Below, one piece after another: positions 9,676-21,562 of a stretch of DNA of 38,171 nt. Under the pieces are notes generated by a model, which was given only the letters and a program-made list of their open reading frames with translations, searched no databases and had not been told where the DNA came from. Made by a program: the position numbers and the translations under genes. Each line of letters begins with the position of its first letter. Within the stretch, counting starts at the first letter, position 1. The DNA is from Lojkania enalia (Eukaryota; Ascomycota; Dothideomycetes; Pleosporales): the NCBI GenBank assembly GCA_010094045.1, contig ML986789.1, positions 41,337 to 79,507 on the forward strand, read 5' to 3'.

Positions 9676-10896
9676 CTGGGGCTTCCCACAGGTAGAAAGA
9701 AAGTGTGCAGAAATAGAAAAGCTGGTGCACGAATCGAAAATTCCAGAATCAGGATGCTACGACGGCTTATATCTCGCCGCTGATCGGTGGGATGACGGAG
9801 GCGCGACTACAAAGGCGCCTTGTTGTAATCCCGTCGAGCCTCGGTTACCATATGTCGCCAATCACGATACGGCGTGTCTTCACGCATGAACAATGCAGTG
9901 CCCCTGCTAGACGGACAGGATTGTGAGGCGCTCTTGAATGCCGGACGTGGCGGAGAGCGTAACATGATGGTGGACGCCACACAATACCGAGCCAAGGTAA
10001 TGCCGTTCACAATCTATTCAGAACTCAGTGGCAATAGAGCCAGAAACTTCGAGGGAAGACGGTTCGCCGTACATAGCCACTTAAGGTACCTCCGAGGCCC
10101 TGTTTGCGCATCTACGTGACCTTACATATACCTCCAAACCAAGCATACAGAACGAAAGTCAACCAATAGGTACTATGTAGACAAGCCCATTACTCAGTCC
10201 GTCCTTACTAGCGCCCGGTTCCACCAAAGAGAGTTACCCCTATCCCCTAATAGACCCAAATCTGCCGAGACGGAGTCTGAGGAGCAGCACAACTAGCTAC
10301 CTCTCGTAAGTATTCAAGCTTTATCTTCTTCGCGTCAATAATTCTGACTTTACAAACCTCCACCATATCCTCAGACTGGTTATAGTTACGAGCCTTCGGC
10401 AAGCCTCAATTCACAAAGCGCTGGAACTCTACTAGGTCCCCTAAACTCGTCGAAATACCAGTGCTGGGAGCATGGTTGCAATGGACGTTAATTCTCGACA
10501 TTCAGCAACCTCATACGACACCAGAGAGAAAAGGAAGGCAAAGCACCAAAGCACAAGTGTCTAATATACGGCTACCAGTTCACACGTCGTACCGCCCAGA
10601 GATTGCACATGACAAAGTGCGAGGATAGGGCCCATAACATACTAAGCGAAACGCAAGGGGAACAGGAAATAGTACTAGAGGTATAACTGGTAAATGGGAG
10701 ATAGAAACTTTTGCTTTTAGAACGGCAGTGTAAGAATGACAGGCAGCAGTTTTTGATATAGGCTTATCAAACGGGTTGCTTAATGAATCGTAAATGAATA
10801 GACCTACCATAGCTCTCTTGCTACCTTCTCACTAAGGTCCCACGCCTATCACTTTCCAACCCCGGGTATATTAGGTCCTACATCCCACATCCTCAT
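9676..10896. other. Intergenic region of normal composition, no supported gene
   Basis: 1.2 kb upstream of the J-domain gene. It presumably contains that gene's promoter, but no TATA box or other element can be singled out. Open frames at 9807-10010 (minus), 9874-10119 (plus) and 10580-10810 (minus) overlap or lack family features, and I do not support them as genes. Confidence 0.45.
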
Positions 10897-11391
10897 TCAT
10901 TTAGGGAAATGCATGCAACAGTACTCTCTAGTAGCACGCTCACCCTTATCGTCGCGAGTGTGTATACTAATAGCTAGCTTCGTGACTCTATCGACGCCCT
11001 CACGACCACCGAATTCGTGTTGGAATTTGTCCTTCCTGAGGAGGATGGGAAAGCTAGGAGCCTCCTCCATCCTTAGCCAGAACTGTATCCCGCCAGAGCC
11101 TTTAAACCAGTCCTGCGATGGGATAGAGTGGTAAATAACTGGAAGTCCATTAACAGTCTGTTTGACTCGTAAAGCAAGCTTATATACGTATTCTCCTTCG
11201 GCAAGCCTCCGGATTTTATAGTATAGCAGGGTGCCCTTGCGAACCTCTACGTTCACTACAATACTCACTCTACTTTCCAAGTGTTGAATGAGCTGAAGTT
11301 CTCGTACGACCAGTGGCTCGAAGTAACGCACATAAACACCATCTATTTTGGCGAAACAATTATCGGCAATTAACATCGTCTCCTTCATCAA
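10897..11391 (-). CDS. Hypothetical protein, probably the surviving 3' part of a larger decayed gene
   Basis: An open frame of 164 codons on the minus strand. An ATG is available at the second codon; the frame continues upstream as YSGCKDKLYEKVQEL to a TGA at about 11434. The composition looks like a folded protein: an amphipathic N-terminal helix, a beta-rich middle (RVSIVVNVEVRKGTLLYYKI, then GEYVYKLALRVKQ), then IQFWLRMEEAPSFPILLRKD and a charged C-terminus. No signal peptide or membrane segment. The family was not recognised. Upstream on the same strand (11435-12463) lies readable but broken coding sequence, so this is best seen as the C-terminal exon or block of one old gene. Independent function is doubtful. 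Confidence 0.45.
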   Translation of the reverse strand: MMKETMLIADNCFAKIDGVYVRYFEPLVVRELQLIQHLESRVSIVVNVEVRKGTLLYYKIRRLAEGEYVYKLALRVKQTVNGLPVIYHSIPSQDWFKGSGGIQFWLRMEEAPSFPILLRKDKFQHEFGGREGVDRVTKLAISIHTRDDKGERATREYCCMHFPK

Positions 11392-11434
11392 TTCCTGTAC
11401 CTTCTCGTAAAGTTTATCCTTGCATCCACTATAT

Positions 11435-12463
11435 CAGCCCTAAGCTATAGAATGCTATCGGCGGCGAAGACTACTTAGTTTCTGCATCATTTAAACAATC
11501 TAATTGTTAGGAGCTCCGATTTCTTTTCGTACTTTATAGATCGCCCAGCTAGCTGGGGAGATCGCTAGATATCGAAAAACTCAATTATTATATAGGCTGT
11601 TATTCGGAGTAACCAGACTCGTCCCCTAGGCCTCTCTACGTTATACGTAACCTTGTTCTATTCTTGGCCTAACCTTTAACTGTTGGACCTGGATTGCTTA
11701 GAGGGTTTCCGTCCAGCATCGATACTTTTGTGCCATGTCGAAGTAGGTGTTAAGGCGGTTGAGGCTGTTAAACATCGACGTCTAGCGAATCATAGAAGTA
11801 CCACTGTTTAAAATCTATAGCGTCAACTCGTCGTTTATTACACACGTATCTATTCCGCGCTTTCACAATTCCTAGATCTTGGGAGAGGTGGTCTACAAGA
11901 CGCCGCTGATACTACCGCCGTAAGTTGCTAAAGCGCTTCACGGATCTTATATCGCTCATAAACCTGTCGACAGCGTAGGGAATAGGAACTTGTTCCATGG
12001 AATGGAATCCCCTATATATTCCAGCATCTTGTTTACTTTATTCTTGCGTAAGGCCAGCGTTTGCTTATTCTCCTGTTCTCTCTTTCTCTCCTTCTCTAGG
12101 TGCACCTTCTAGCACAGGTCGCAGAATGAGGTGAAAGTATAGCCCGAGACACCTTCGCGATCGTAAGACCATCCCCCAAGACTAATTCGTAGTTGGGTGA
12201 ACTCTGCAAATCTCGCAGATGGGGCTTTTAGCGTCTTCTCTATACTCGATGCAGTCACAAGGGCTACCGAAGTCGCAATTGCTGCGATATAATAGATTGA
12301 TGTAGAAAGATCTAGCTATATATTTAGGGACCTTGCTGCAATCTTTCGTCGCAACTAGGCTGAGGCAGGGCCGTCGGTTGGCAAAGAACGATTTAGCTAC
12401 ATACTTAGCGACCTTACCGCAATTTTTTGTTGTAACTAGGCCGAGTCCGAGTCGTCTAAGCAT
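11435..12463 (-). pseudogene. Broken 5' part of an unrecognised gene with a 27-residue internal repeat
   Basis: The minus strand opens at 12463 with a 93-codon frame. It contains two copies of a 27-residue unit (LVTTKNCGKVAKYVAKSFF and LVATKDCSKVPKYIARSFY), then a Cys-containing segment (CDCIEYREDAKSPICEICRV), and stops at 12182. Downstream the sequence remains readable in changing frames with stops: a charged helix near 12050-12110 (LEKERKREQENKQTLALRK), then NKMLEYIGDSIPWNKFLFPT at about 11970-12030, then FNSLNRLNTYFDMAQKYRCW at about 11700-11770. The Cys pairs suggest a possible zinc-binding site, which is inference. RIP-like stops are common. It probably belongs with the frame at 10897-11391. 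Confidence 0.4.
12313..12445 (-). repeat. Two-unit tandem repeat, 81 bp period
   Basis: Units at 12313-12364 and 12394-12445 match over 52 bases (TAGCTA.ATA.TTAG.GACCTT) and are offset by 81 bases, exactly 27 codons. The duplication therefore keeps the minus-strand reading frame and gives the repeated LV.TK.C.KV.KY.A.SF. motif. Confidence 0.65.
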
Positions 12464-13081
12464 TCTCTCCTATATACCCCGATTACTAAGACTAATATAA
12501 TATAAACGAATTGCGCCGATTAACAATTAATTGTAAACTCAGAGTTTGAGTTAGTACATCACCAAGCGGGAAACACACGATAGCCGGGCAAGAACCCGTC
12601 TTATAAGCCTATTAACGGCTGAGGTGTGTTTTAATGTGTGGGCTTTAAAGATTAATGATTTGTTTACGGCATTCCTCGGCAACAGCCTAGGGCATGGAGG
12701 CTGTATATAACTGCTAGTCCACCAAACTATTTGCTGCCCCATATAGGCTTACTCTTAGATTCACCTGGGTACTTGAGAGGATGGGATAATTATGGAAACT
12801 GCGGAGAGATTAAGGACACGGCCTATTTAGGGACGTTACATCTTATAAACCGTGTGACAATTGTAAATATGATGGAAGTTGAGTACAAAACAAGGTTGGT
12901 TTCTGGCACCCTACTACAGAAGTTCTGGAGAAGGACCGTATGTAAATCATGCTATAAACAAGTAGCGACAGACCTTTTATGCGTATAGTAGGTTGCATGT
13001 ACTACAACTTTATATAATAGAATCATATGCGAAGGTGAAGGTTAAATAATAGATTTGAGACTAATTCGCAATCATAACTTG
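12464..13081. other. Spacer, no supported gene
   Basis: About 620 bases. Open frames at 12551-12742 (minus) and 12731-12988 (plus) are free of stops but have no recognised motif. An imperfect palindrome (TTAACAATTAATTGTAA) lies at about 12519-12535. The segment could be an LTR or intergenic remnant. Confidence 0.35.
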
Positions 13082-14299
13082 CTATTTTACAGCACTTCTT
13101 CTCGGCTTTTTAGATCCTCCTTGTCTAGTAAATAACGTGTTAGGGGTGATATCTCCTGTATTAACAATGCCTAAATAACTTCTACGCTTTTTAGGTAAAG
13201 ATTCTAGCTCTATAAATAATCGCGAGAGATAATAACTTTCTAAGTCTTGCGAAAGTCCGAATTCTTCTGGTAGTAGCAGGACTTCAAAGTCGAAATCGGA
13301 CGGCAATTTGTTAATAATAAAGCGAATCCTATCTAAATGCGTTAGCATCTATGTATTATAGACGTTCTTAGTAAACTTGTATGCCGTCTACTTATCCTTA
13401 CCTTCCAGTACCGTGAAGTCGAAGGTGTGGATAGGGTGGCGGTAAAAGGTAGTCTAGCTTCCGTCGATTATAGGGTAATAGCCGTAGATTCTCACCGATC
13501 GGTGGTCGTAGGAGATCGAGAAGGCTAGGATTTGCTGGTAGAGCTCTTGTTCGCGCTTTACAAGCTGGAAAAGCTCGACGATTGCTCTGACTGTAAGGGT
13601 TATACTATAAGCATTCTGCCGGTCTATAATATTAAGTGCTACAGCACCGCATTTTACTTCGCACGTCAGGAACGGGAAGTATATATAGTATATAGCTATA
13701 AAGAAAGATATGTCTATAATATCGCCCAAAATAGGCTTTATTTTAGACAGTTAATCTTCTGTAAACGCGGTTCGCTTAAATCCTATAGTATAGTCGGGCT
13801 GCGGACGAGGCCTAAGAAGGGGAATAGAATTATTCCAGCCTTCGTTGACACTTTCGACTAGAACCTCTAGGGTCTTGGCGCTAAATATAGCAAGTGTCTC
13901 CGTAGAAGGAATAATCAGTCGAGCAATATCTTAAATAACTCTAGCTTTATTTTTATCTTGCAATTTTTAGCAGGCTATATCAAATATATTATCGCGAAAT
14001 AATAAGTCGTTCAGGATAGTCTACTCCTTCTTAAGCAAGGTTCTACAGAGTCTCTTACTTGCATCTATAATATCCAGTTCAGATTTGTCCATATAGCTAC
14101 CCTTAGTCTTAAGAAGAGTCCTATAACGCGGATCTTGGTATGGTACACTCTTCTCTTCCCTCGGCTTTTGGTCGCTGGGTGTAGTAGAGCTAGCTGTGAG
14201 AGAGCCCAGCTCCAATCGTTTGCGGCGAAGAGAAGGGGTCGACTTCCTCCTTACAAGCAGATAACTTATTGTGTTGTCCGGCTTAAAGTATTTCTTCGG
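13082..14299 (-). pseudogene. DUF7924 family protein, inactivated by in-frame stops
   Basis: One minus-strand frame is readable from about 14299 to the stop at 13082, about 405 codons, with no frameshift. Order: a basic N-terminus (RRKSTPSLRRKRLELG), then PRYRTLLKTKGSYM, CRTLLKKE, DIARLIIPSTETLA, VESVNEGWNNSIP, RPQPDY. The DUF7924 core follows (FPFLTCEVKCGAVAL, DRQNAYSITLTVRAIVELF, LAFSISYDHRSVRIYGYYP, FYRHPIHTFDFTVLEGKDK, TAYKFTKNVYN, INKLPSDFDFEV). Seven stops interrupt it: after KKE, DIAC, ARVI, FTED, IDGS, GKDK and VYNT. Those after GKDK (13388-13390) and VYNT (13349-13351) stand where I recall Trp in relatives, so TGG to TAG. From memory, DUF7924 proteins are fungus-specific and often multicopy, with an EVK motif that recalls restriction-like nuclease folds; function not established. 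The start codon is unclear; the frame is bounded by TAG at 14300-14302. Confidence 0.8.
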
Positions 14300-16992
14300 C
14301 TAAGTTTGTTGCCTCCACTAATAATCGATGGAATTAAGTGGCGTCTTACTGCCGCAAACTGATATTTCTTTACTAGTTAGTATTTTAACAGCAAGGTCTA
14401 CAGGAAATGTTTATAGTTACTTTCGAAGGGGGTTAGTATTATCGACTAGATATTTAACTTTATAAGTTCGCTTTCGATGTATAGATTGTAGAGTAGTTAA
14501 CCAGCTCTATAGAAGCTTAGCTTAAGTTAATCCGTAGTAGAGCGCGACGAAATTAGCATACTTCTTAGTACAGGGTCTTATTCGCTAGAAGAGAATATTG
14601 GCGCTTAGTATACTTACTACACTCCAGCTTTAGATATATACTTCTACAAACAGGTCTCTGCGCTTTTACTTTACTGGCACCTTAAGGATGTTTCCCTACC
14701 GACAAGTTAGCAGCAGGTATTTAGTTGTGGAATTAGCACAAGATGTACCTTTTTATATAGACTATTACCGCCTGTCCTGGGCAGCTAGTTTTTCGCGATA
14801 TCTGGCCATGTCGATTAGTAGTTGCAGGGGAAGAAAGATATCTTTATATTGCCGCCGCGTTTAAAGCTAGTAGAAGGATGCGGGAGAATGCGAAAACTAA
14901 CACCTTTTAGGCGTAGCGTGAAAAAGTGCTTGGCAATAATAACTCATTTGCCTCAGCCTTAAACGTGAGTTTACAGCGGCTTAAGAGCTCTTTAATAAAA
15001 TTAGGGTTGAAATAGTAACAAAATTATTACAAGTTTACGACTATATTATAGAGGTTATTTTAGCCATGCTCTTGAATGCCGTATATTTAGACTTGCAATT
15101 TCCCAAACGGATAATATTGCTAGTATTACAGTCTATTAAAATCTTAATCCTATTCTAACTCGGGTAACCCTGACTTTAATACCTACGGAAATTCTGTTAT
15201 CCAACTCCCTAGTCCCTTAAGCAGTTATAAATGTATTTTCTTAGAGTACTAGGTCCATTTAGACTCTTAAAGGTAGATTATATGCTATACTCTTATCTAG
15301 CATAATCTACTATACCGCGAATCCCTTTACGTGCAGAAATAGTATTCCCTCCAATCTCTATTACCTTCAGCAGTTTAAGTCTTTACGTGACAGTATAGTA
15401 GAAGTAGTATTATCTAAGCTGAGTTTATATATTATTGTTAACTTCGTGTCCAATATTAATTATTTAATAAGGTAAATATTAGGCTTATATAGTCCGATTT
15501 AGGCTCTTTTATTTACTATACTATCTCTGCGTGGCTTTAGTTTATTTAGTTAATCCATAAAGGCCGCCTAATCCGCTTATACTCTATTAAAACTATAATT
15601 TAGCTCTATCCTCTTAACTTGTAGAGGGTCAGCTCCGTCTAATTATACCTAGTTGTCCTCTATTTAGTATAAATCCTACGGCGTTGCTGGGACTAATTAA
15701 TACTATCTTCAAGTAATCTAGTCTAGTAAGTTATTATAGCTCTATCAGGCACGCCCGTATAAAGTCGCCCCCTACTTAATTAACTTCTAGAGAGTAAAAC
15801 TGTCTAATCCTACTATTGCGTTTATTACTAATACTATAACTACTATTACTAAAGAATGTTCGTATAAATTCTACGCTGCTCTACTAGCCTATTAAGGCTA
15901 GTACTATCTTACTATAGTTCAGCTCCACCCTCTTGCGAAAGGCCGACCCCTCCAATTCTAACCATTACTCTCTACTCAGAATAGATCTATACGCCGATTA
16001 CTCGGTCTAGAGAAGTACTATTATTCCGTCGATTGCGTTTGCATAAATTTACCCTACTCTTTTAGCTTCTATAGACGTGTCTAAACCGCCTTAATATATA
16101 CTATCCAGGTTTAGGTCTATATAACCTAGCTCCAGGTCGGTTATACCGGCGTAAGAACATCCCTGAGTTATTCTTATCTTAAGCTCAGCTCTACTCTACG
16201 CTATCCTACTAGCCTGTTAAAGCTAATAGTATCTCTTCAGCTCGGTCCGCGAAGGCCAGCGCTCTCTAGTTACAACTATTACTCTCTACTTAATATAGAT
16301 CCTCTACCCATCGCTCAGCCCGAAGTAAACCTTAATTTACTAATATACCGCTATCCTTTACTAATTATATACCTAGACTCTGCCGTCGCTCAGCTATTAT
16401 AGTAGATAGAGTAGGCCGATAGCAGTCTTCTATTAAGAGGCTCGCCCTTAAGTTACTCGTAAAGACCGAGGGATTTAATTCTTAGCTAATAGTATTATTA
16501 GATTCGCTTTAGTATTAGAGCTCTTCTACTTTACAGTTGTACCGGGTGCAAGAGACTATAGGTAACGATTTATACTAATCTAGAAGTTAGTAGGAGAACT
16601 ACGAGAGAACTAAATACTAATAATAAAAGTAAATGCAGTTTAGTAGTCGCATATTTTCGCTCTATAGTTTCTAGAATACTATCTATATAGATAAGAAGTT
16701 AAGTGTTTATGAAGAATGGAGATAGTTTCTAGGAACTTTTTATAAGGTATAGTCAATTTTAGTTACTCTTACTTAAAGGATTCGCGATTGGACAAGAACA
16801 GCCGGTTTTAAGGGGTCCAAAACAGCCCCCTATCCACACTAGACAGGGGGTTATATATGCTACGCAGCCTCTATTTAGTCTACTAAACCTTAACTTAGGG
16901 TTTGCTTACGCTTAACTTAGGTTAAAGCGGCGGCTGCTTAGGTTGGTGGCTGTAACCAGGACTGGTTGTATAAGAGAAGTTTAACTGTCTCT
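14300..16992. other. RIP-degraded DNA with traces of old coding sequence
   Basis: 2.7 kb with increasing A+T. 14400-14980 retains minus-strand coding texture (QLLIDMARYREKLAAQDRR near 14780-14830, LRSAL-like runs around 14560), broken by many stops; family unknown. 15000-16800 is denser in TAG/TAA. 16800-16985 is a small G+C-richer patch directly beside the truncated end of retroelement copy A. It contains a short hairpin (CCCCCT at 16826-16831 against AGGGGG at 16845-16850) and two copies of CTTAACTTAGG (about 16889 and 16911). No intact gene. Confidence 0.45.
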
Positions 16993-19900
16993 ATAGGTAG
17001 TTAATTAGTATATTATTTATATAGTACTAGTAAGTTGCTAAACTATTATATAATCTAAAAAATAGAATTTTATACTTATAGGTTCTGTATCGAGTCTAAA
17101 AGGTAGTATATTTCTTAAAACTAGGGTCTATTCTAATCTTATTAAAAGCCGCGTGAATATTAAACTTAGTAAAAATTACTACTTTAGTAGGCTTAGATAA
17201 GAGTTTATTTATACGTAGTATCGGATATATATTCTTATAAATAAGAATATTAAGTTTATAATAATCTACGTAGATATATAGGTTGCTATTAAATTTATAG
17301 ATATAAAGGATTAGAAATATAAAGGAGCTCTAACTCTACTTAATATACCTATACTATAGATTATCTATAATATACTTTTTAGTTACCTCCAGCTTCTTAA
17401 TATTCTACTTATATAACAGGCTATAACTATTAGAGAGGGGTTCTATAAAGATAATCTTATAATTATAAGGGTAGTATTCTAGTAATTAATAAACTACAGT
17501 TTTACTAAATATATTCTAATACTTATAGTATTTAGATAGTAATCGGAGATTTACTAGTACTTTATTTTTAGCCTTATCTTCCAACTCTAGAGCTTACTTA
17601 TCTTTAATCAGCTGTTTAATTTCGTATAGAGACGTAGAGAAAAACTCGTTCTCTTTTCTCTTTATATTAAAGTAGAAAGTATTAGCTAAGATAAAAATAA
17701 TAATAGAAGAATAGACTTTCTTTAGATCGGGTTTAGACTTTATTATATATAGGCGTATAAGAGCTCTAAACTTATTTAAACTATAGACTATAGAAGACTA
17801 ATATAGTTTTAGTAGTTTTAGTAGACCTTTAATATAATAGATAGTTAGACTGCGGGACTATTAATACTAGTTCTTTTCCTATAAAGCGTTGTGTTGCTAG
17901 ATATCTAGCTCTACTTCCTTATTATATACTAGCTAAGTTAATTATATAAAAAGAGGAGGTAAAGGATTATAAATAGTAGGATACTTAGAGGGCTATAAAA
18001 TCTAATTTTTATCTATATCTAGTAGGAGTTGAAAATAATATAACTATTTAATACTAATAATACAATCCTAAGTACCTAGATCTATAATAATAAATAGGTA
18101 GTTTTAGATAGTTCTCCTATTAATTCGCAGGTATAAGTAAATATACTAATTAACTAGAGTTTAGATTCGGTCCTAAAAACCTTTAACAGTAATTTTAAAG
18201 GGTAAATACTATATTAATATATATAGAGCTTAGAAGAGTAATCTAGCTACTATAAAATTAAGAAATAAGAAGCCTTAGGTGCTAGTATTAATAAGAGCGT
18301 TTAGTTATATACTAATACCTTTTAAATATAGAATAGTAGGGATTTAGAAGTATTTTCTTCTAAATAAATATAATAAATTAATATTTAATAAGTTATACTT
18401 ATTTAAGTCTAAAATAGAGAGTTTTTCTAGATGTTTCTATTTCCTACCTAAGAACTATCCGGGTAGTACTCGCTTACGTCTAAGAACTCTTCTTCTTTAA
18501 TCTCCTTTTATTTAACCTCTATTTTTTATATTTTAAAGACTATATATTTATTTATAAAGTATTCTAGTTTACTATAATTATAGTAATTACCTAGAGTTAT
18601 ATACCTTTTAGGTATAAGAATCTTGCTAAATTATTAAAGAGTAATTGTAGTAGAATAAAGTATTAATATTAGAGTAGATTAGGGTAGTATTAGATTATAG
18701 GTTACCTTAGATAAACTCTTAGAAACCTTCTAATACTAATCTAAATTTGTTTTAGCTACAACTTATAAGCTAGCAGTTTATTTTAGGAGGTTAGAAATAC
18801 TCCTCCTTTCTATATTATAGGCTATTAAGTAGGCGATTATAGTATTAAAAGAGCCTTTCTATATAAACTTAAAGCTAAGGTTTAGTATCTTTAGGCTGGA
18901 GAGAATCTTATTCTATAGGTAGAAGAACTACTTAGATTAGGATATAAATCCTCTAATAGCTGTACTAATAAAGCGAGCTTTAAAAGTTGGGAATACTTCT
19001 CTCTTATTTATCCCTAGGACCTAAAACGCCTATTACGCCTCTATCTCTTTATTATCTATAATAAAATATAATTGTAGAAGTAAAATTATTTCTTTAGTAT
19101 TCTTAAACCGATACTAGTCTAATTTAACTAGGTATTTTAGTTCTAGATACTTTTTTACAGTACTAGAGGTATATCCCTATACTAATACTATACGTATATA
19201 CTCTATTAGATAGTAATCTATATTAATCTTAAGTCGGTCTAAGATTAAAGCTTACTATTATTTAAATATAGGTTTACTACTATCTATAAAGCTTTTAATC
19301 TTAGGCGTATATTTAGTAAAATAGGCTTAAGGGGGTTTAGAGGTAGCTAAGAAGTTTCTTACTAGAAGAGTTATAAAAGTTTCTTAGTATATTATCGGTT
19401 CTAATTTAGTAGTTTATAGAGGTTAATTAGGACTAATAGTTCTCTATCGTATTAAGTATACGATCTTCTCTTATAAAATTACAATTTATTTCTTAAAGGT
19501 TAGTTTACTCTAATTTTCCTCTAAATTAGATAGGTTCTTTATTATAGGCCCTATAGAGAGGGGTCCGCCTATTATAGTACCCCCTATAGGAGGTAACAGT
19601 TGTTCTATACGTATAGATAGAAGTTTACTCTTACTATAACTTACGCGTATATTAGTTCTAGTATAAGAATTAGAAGGTAAATTATAGTTAGATATTAGCG
19701 GTTACTTCTAATTCTAATAGGTTATTAGTAGTCTCTAAGTTTCTACTTAGGCATACTTTACGCAGCTTTTCTAAAGACAATCCTAATTATAGGAGATAAG
19801 AAGTTCTAAACCTAAAGGCTTCAGTTAATAAAAGGTCTCTAAGATCTTATCTAGATAACTAAATAATTTAATATAATAGTATATAAATATTATAACTTAA

Positions 19901-20280
19901 ACTAAATTAAGCGTATTTTAGACTTAGATATATTTAAATAAATAATCGATGCGATATTATTAAAGAGGCTATTACTAGTAGTATTAAGTTCTTCTATATA
20001 ATATAACGGCGCAGGTAAGATAATAGGTCTAAATACGGTATAAATCTACTTAAAGGCATATAAGAGTATATAGGGGATTAGAGACCTGGGAATTTTATTA
20101 ACACCTATAGGCCTTATATAAAAGGATATAAAAGAACTACTAAGCTACTTATAAGGGAGTATATAACTATATACGGAAGGGAAAAGGGGTAGAACTAGGG
20201 GTAGAATAAGATAAGTAAAAAGCTTTAAGATAAGGTTGTATATAAAGCTTTTTATAGAACGATTTCTTTACATTATTACA
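16993..20280 (-). mobile_element. Ty3/Gypsy-like element X, copy A: 5' LTR through gag into RT, 3' part missing
   Basis: On the minus strand the copy begins at 20280 with TGTAATAATGTAAAGAAATC. This is a plausible LTR start (5'-TG), and the same terminus begins copies B and C. Gag-like sequence occupies roughly 18000-19800. The RT region at 17000-17570 reads HAAFNKIRIDP and ATYQYYINNILINYL on the minus strand, matching the Gypsy RT segment just before the YxDD box. The copy ends abruptly at about 16993 before that box, so RT active site, RNase H, integrase and 3' LTR are absent. It is the least mutated of the three copies: it keeps GCCGCGTGAATATT near 17150 where B and C have GCTATATAAATATT. 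Many TAG/TAA stops make it inactive. Confidence 0.7.
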
Positions 20281-21259
20281 AATTTCTTAAAAATAATATT
20301 ATATTCTAAAATCTATATAAAAGAAGTTATAGAACTTTATAATATAATAATTAGCTTTATAATACGCGAGAATTCTAGTATAAACTATTAATAGAATCTA
20401 GTAAAACCTAAAAAGAATATTAGACCCGTTATAGTAGTAGGTAACTACTAGTTATATAATACTTCTACCTTTTCTAGGTTAACCTTAAAACTTTTATTTA
20501 AGAGAATATAGCTAAGGTATTTAGTTTAGGTAATATAGAATTTACTCTTCTTAATATTAACTTATAACCCTACTTAATATAATCTCTTAAGAACTTTCTT
20601 AATATAGATAGTATATATTACTTTATCTTTAAAGTAGATAAGAATATTATTTAGATAAGTAATATAGAAGTTATCTAGATAGTTAATTAGTACATTATTT
20701 ATATAGTACTAGTAAGTTACTAGACTATTATATAATTTAAAAGATAGAACTTTATATTTATAGATTCTATATTAAGTTTAAAAGATAATATATTCTTTAA
20801 AACTAGGGTTTATTCTAATCTTATTAAAGGCTATATAAATATTAAACTTAGTAAAAATTACTACTTTAGTAGGCTTAAATAGAAGTTTATCTATATATAG
20901 TATTAGATATATATTCTTATAGATAAGAATATTAAGTTTATAATAATCTATATAAATATATAGATTACTATTAAGTTTATAGATATAAAAGATTAAAGAT
21001 ATAAAAGAGTTCTAACTCTACTTAATATATCTATTCTATAGATTATCTATAATATACTTTTTAGTTACTTCTAGCTCCTTAATATTTTACTTATATAATA
21101 GATTATAACTATTAGAGAGGAGTTTTATAAAGATAATCTTATAATTATAAAAGTAGTATTCTAGTAATTAATAAGTTGCAGTTTTACTAAATATATTTTA
21201 ATACTTATAATATTTAGATAGTAATTAGAGATTTACTAGTACTTTATTTTTAGCCTTAT
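20281..21259 (-). mobile_element. Element X, copy B, pol-side part (RT), left of the element Y insertion
   Basis: Aligns with copy C from about 30215 to 31180 and with copy A from 16993. On the minus strand the RT active-site box is readable as YLNN near 20645-20660 (usually YxDD), so both catalytic Asp codons have become Asn by G-to-A change. The copy stops at 20281, immediately against the LTR start of copy A. The other part of copy B continues at 27143. Confidence 0.7.
21255..21259 (+). repeat. Target-site duplication CTTAT, left
   Basis: CTTAT directly precedes the 5' LTR of element Y and is repeated at 27143-27147 after the 3' LTR. Copy C has the uninterrupted site (TCTTATCTTCTAG, about 31180-31190), which confirms that element Y was inserted here. 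Confidence 0.85.
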
Positions 21260-21562
21260 TATTATAGTAATACTATAATACCTCTATACCTATACTACTC
21301 TTACTATAATACCTAAACTAGCTACTAGTAACAGCTATTAGCTGCTAGCTAAAATATAACCAACTTATCTTAACTATAATAGAGGAAGGTTTTACTAATC
21401 TAGCTAGCCTATATAGTAGTATAGATCTAGCCTCTATAAAAACCTATATAATATAGATATTTCTATTCTTTATATATTATTTTAATATTTATATATAATA
21501 TATAGTAATAGAGTTAACTACTTAAAGTATAATTAACTAACTATATATAAGCATCTATAATA
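21260..21562 (+). repeat. 5' LTR of element Y
   Basis: Begins TATTATAGTAATACTATAAT and ends CATCTATAATA. The usual TG...CA ends appear as TA...TA, as RIP would produce. A primer-binding site should follow at 21563 but is too mutated to assign to a tRNA. Confidence 0.85.

Noticed and set aside
9807..10119. Overlapping frames upstream of the J-domain gene
   Set aside because: The two strands compete for the same bases and neither product resembles a known protein.
16885..16925. TTAGGG-like words suggesting telomeric repeats (also near 36050-36100)
   Set aside because: Only isolated single units inside other sequence, no tandem array; chance occurrences in A+T-rich DNA.
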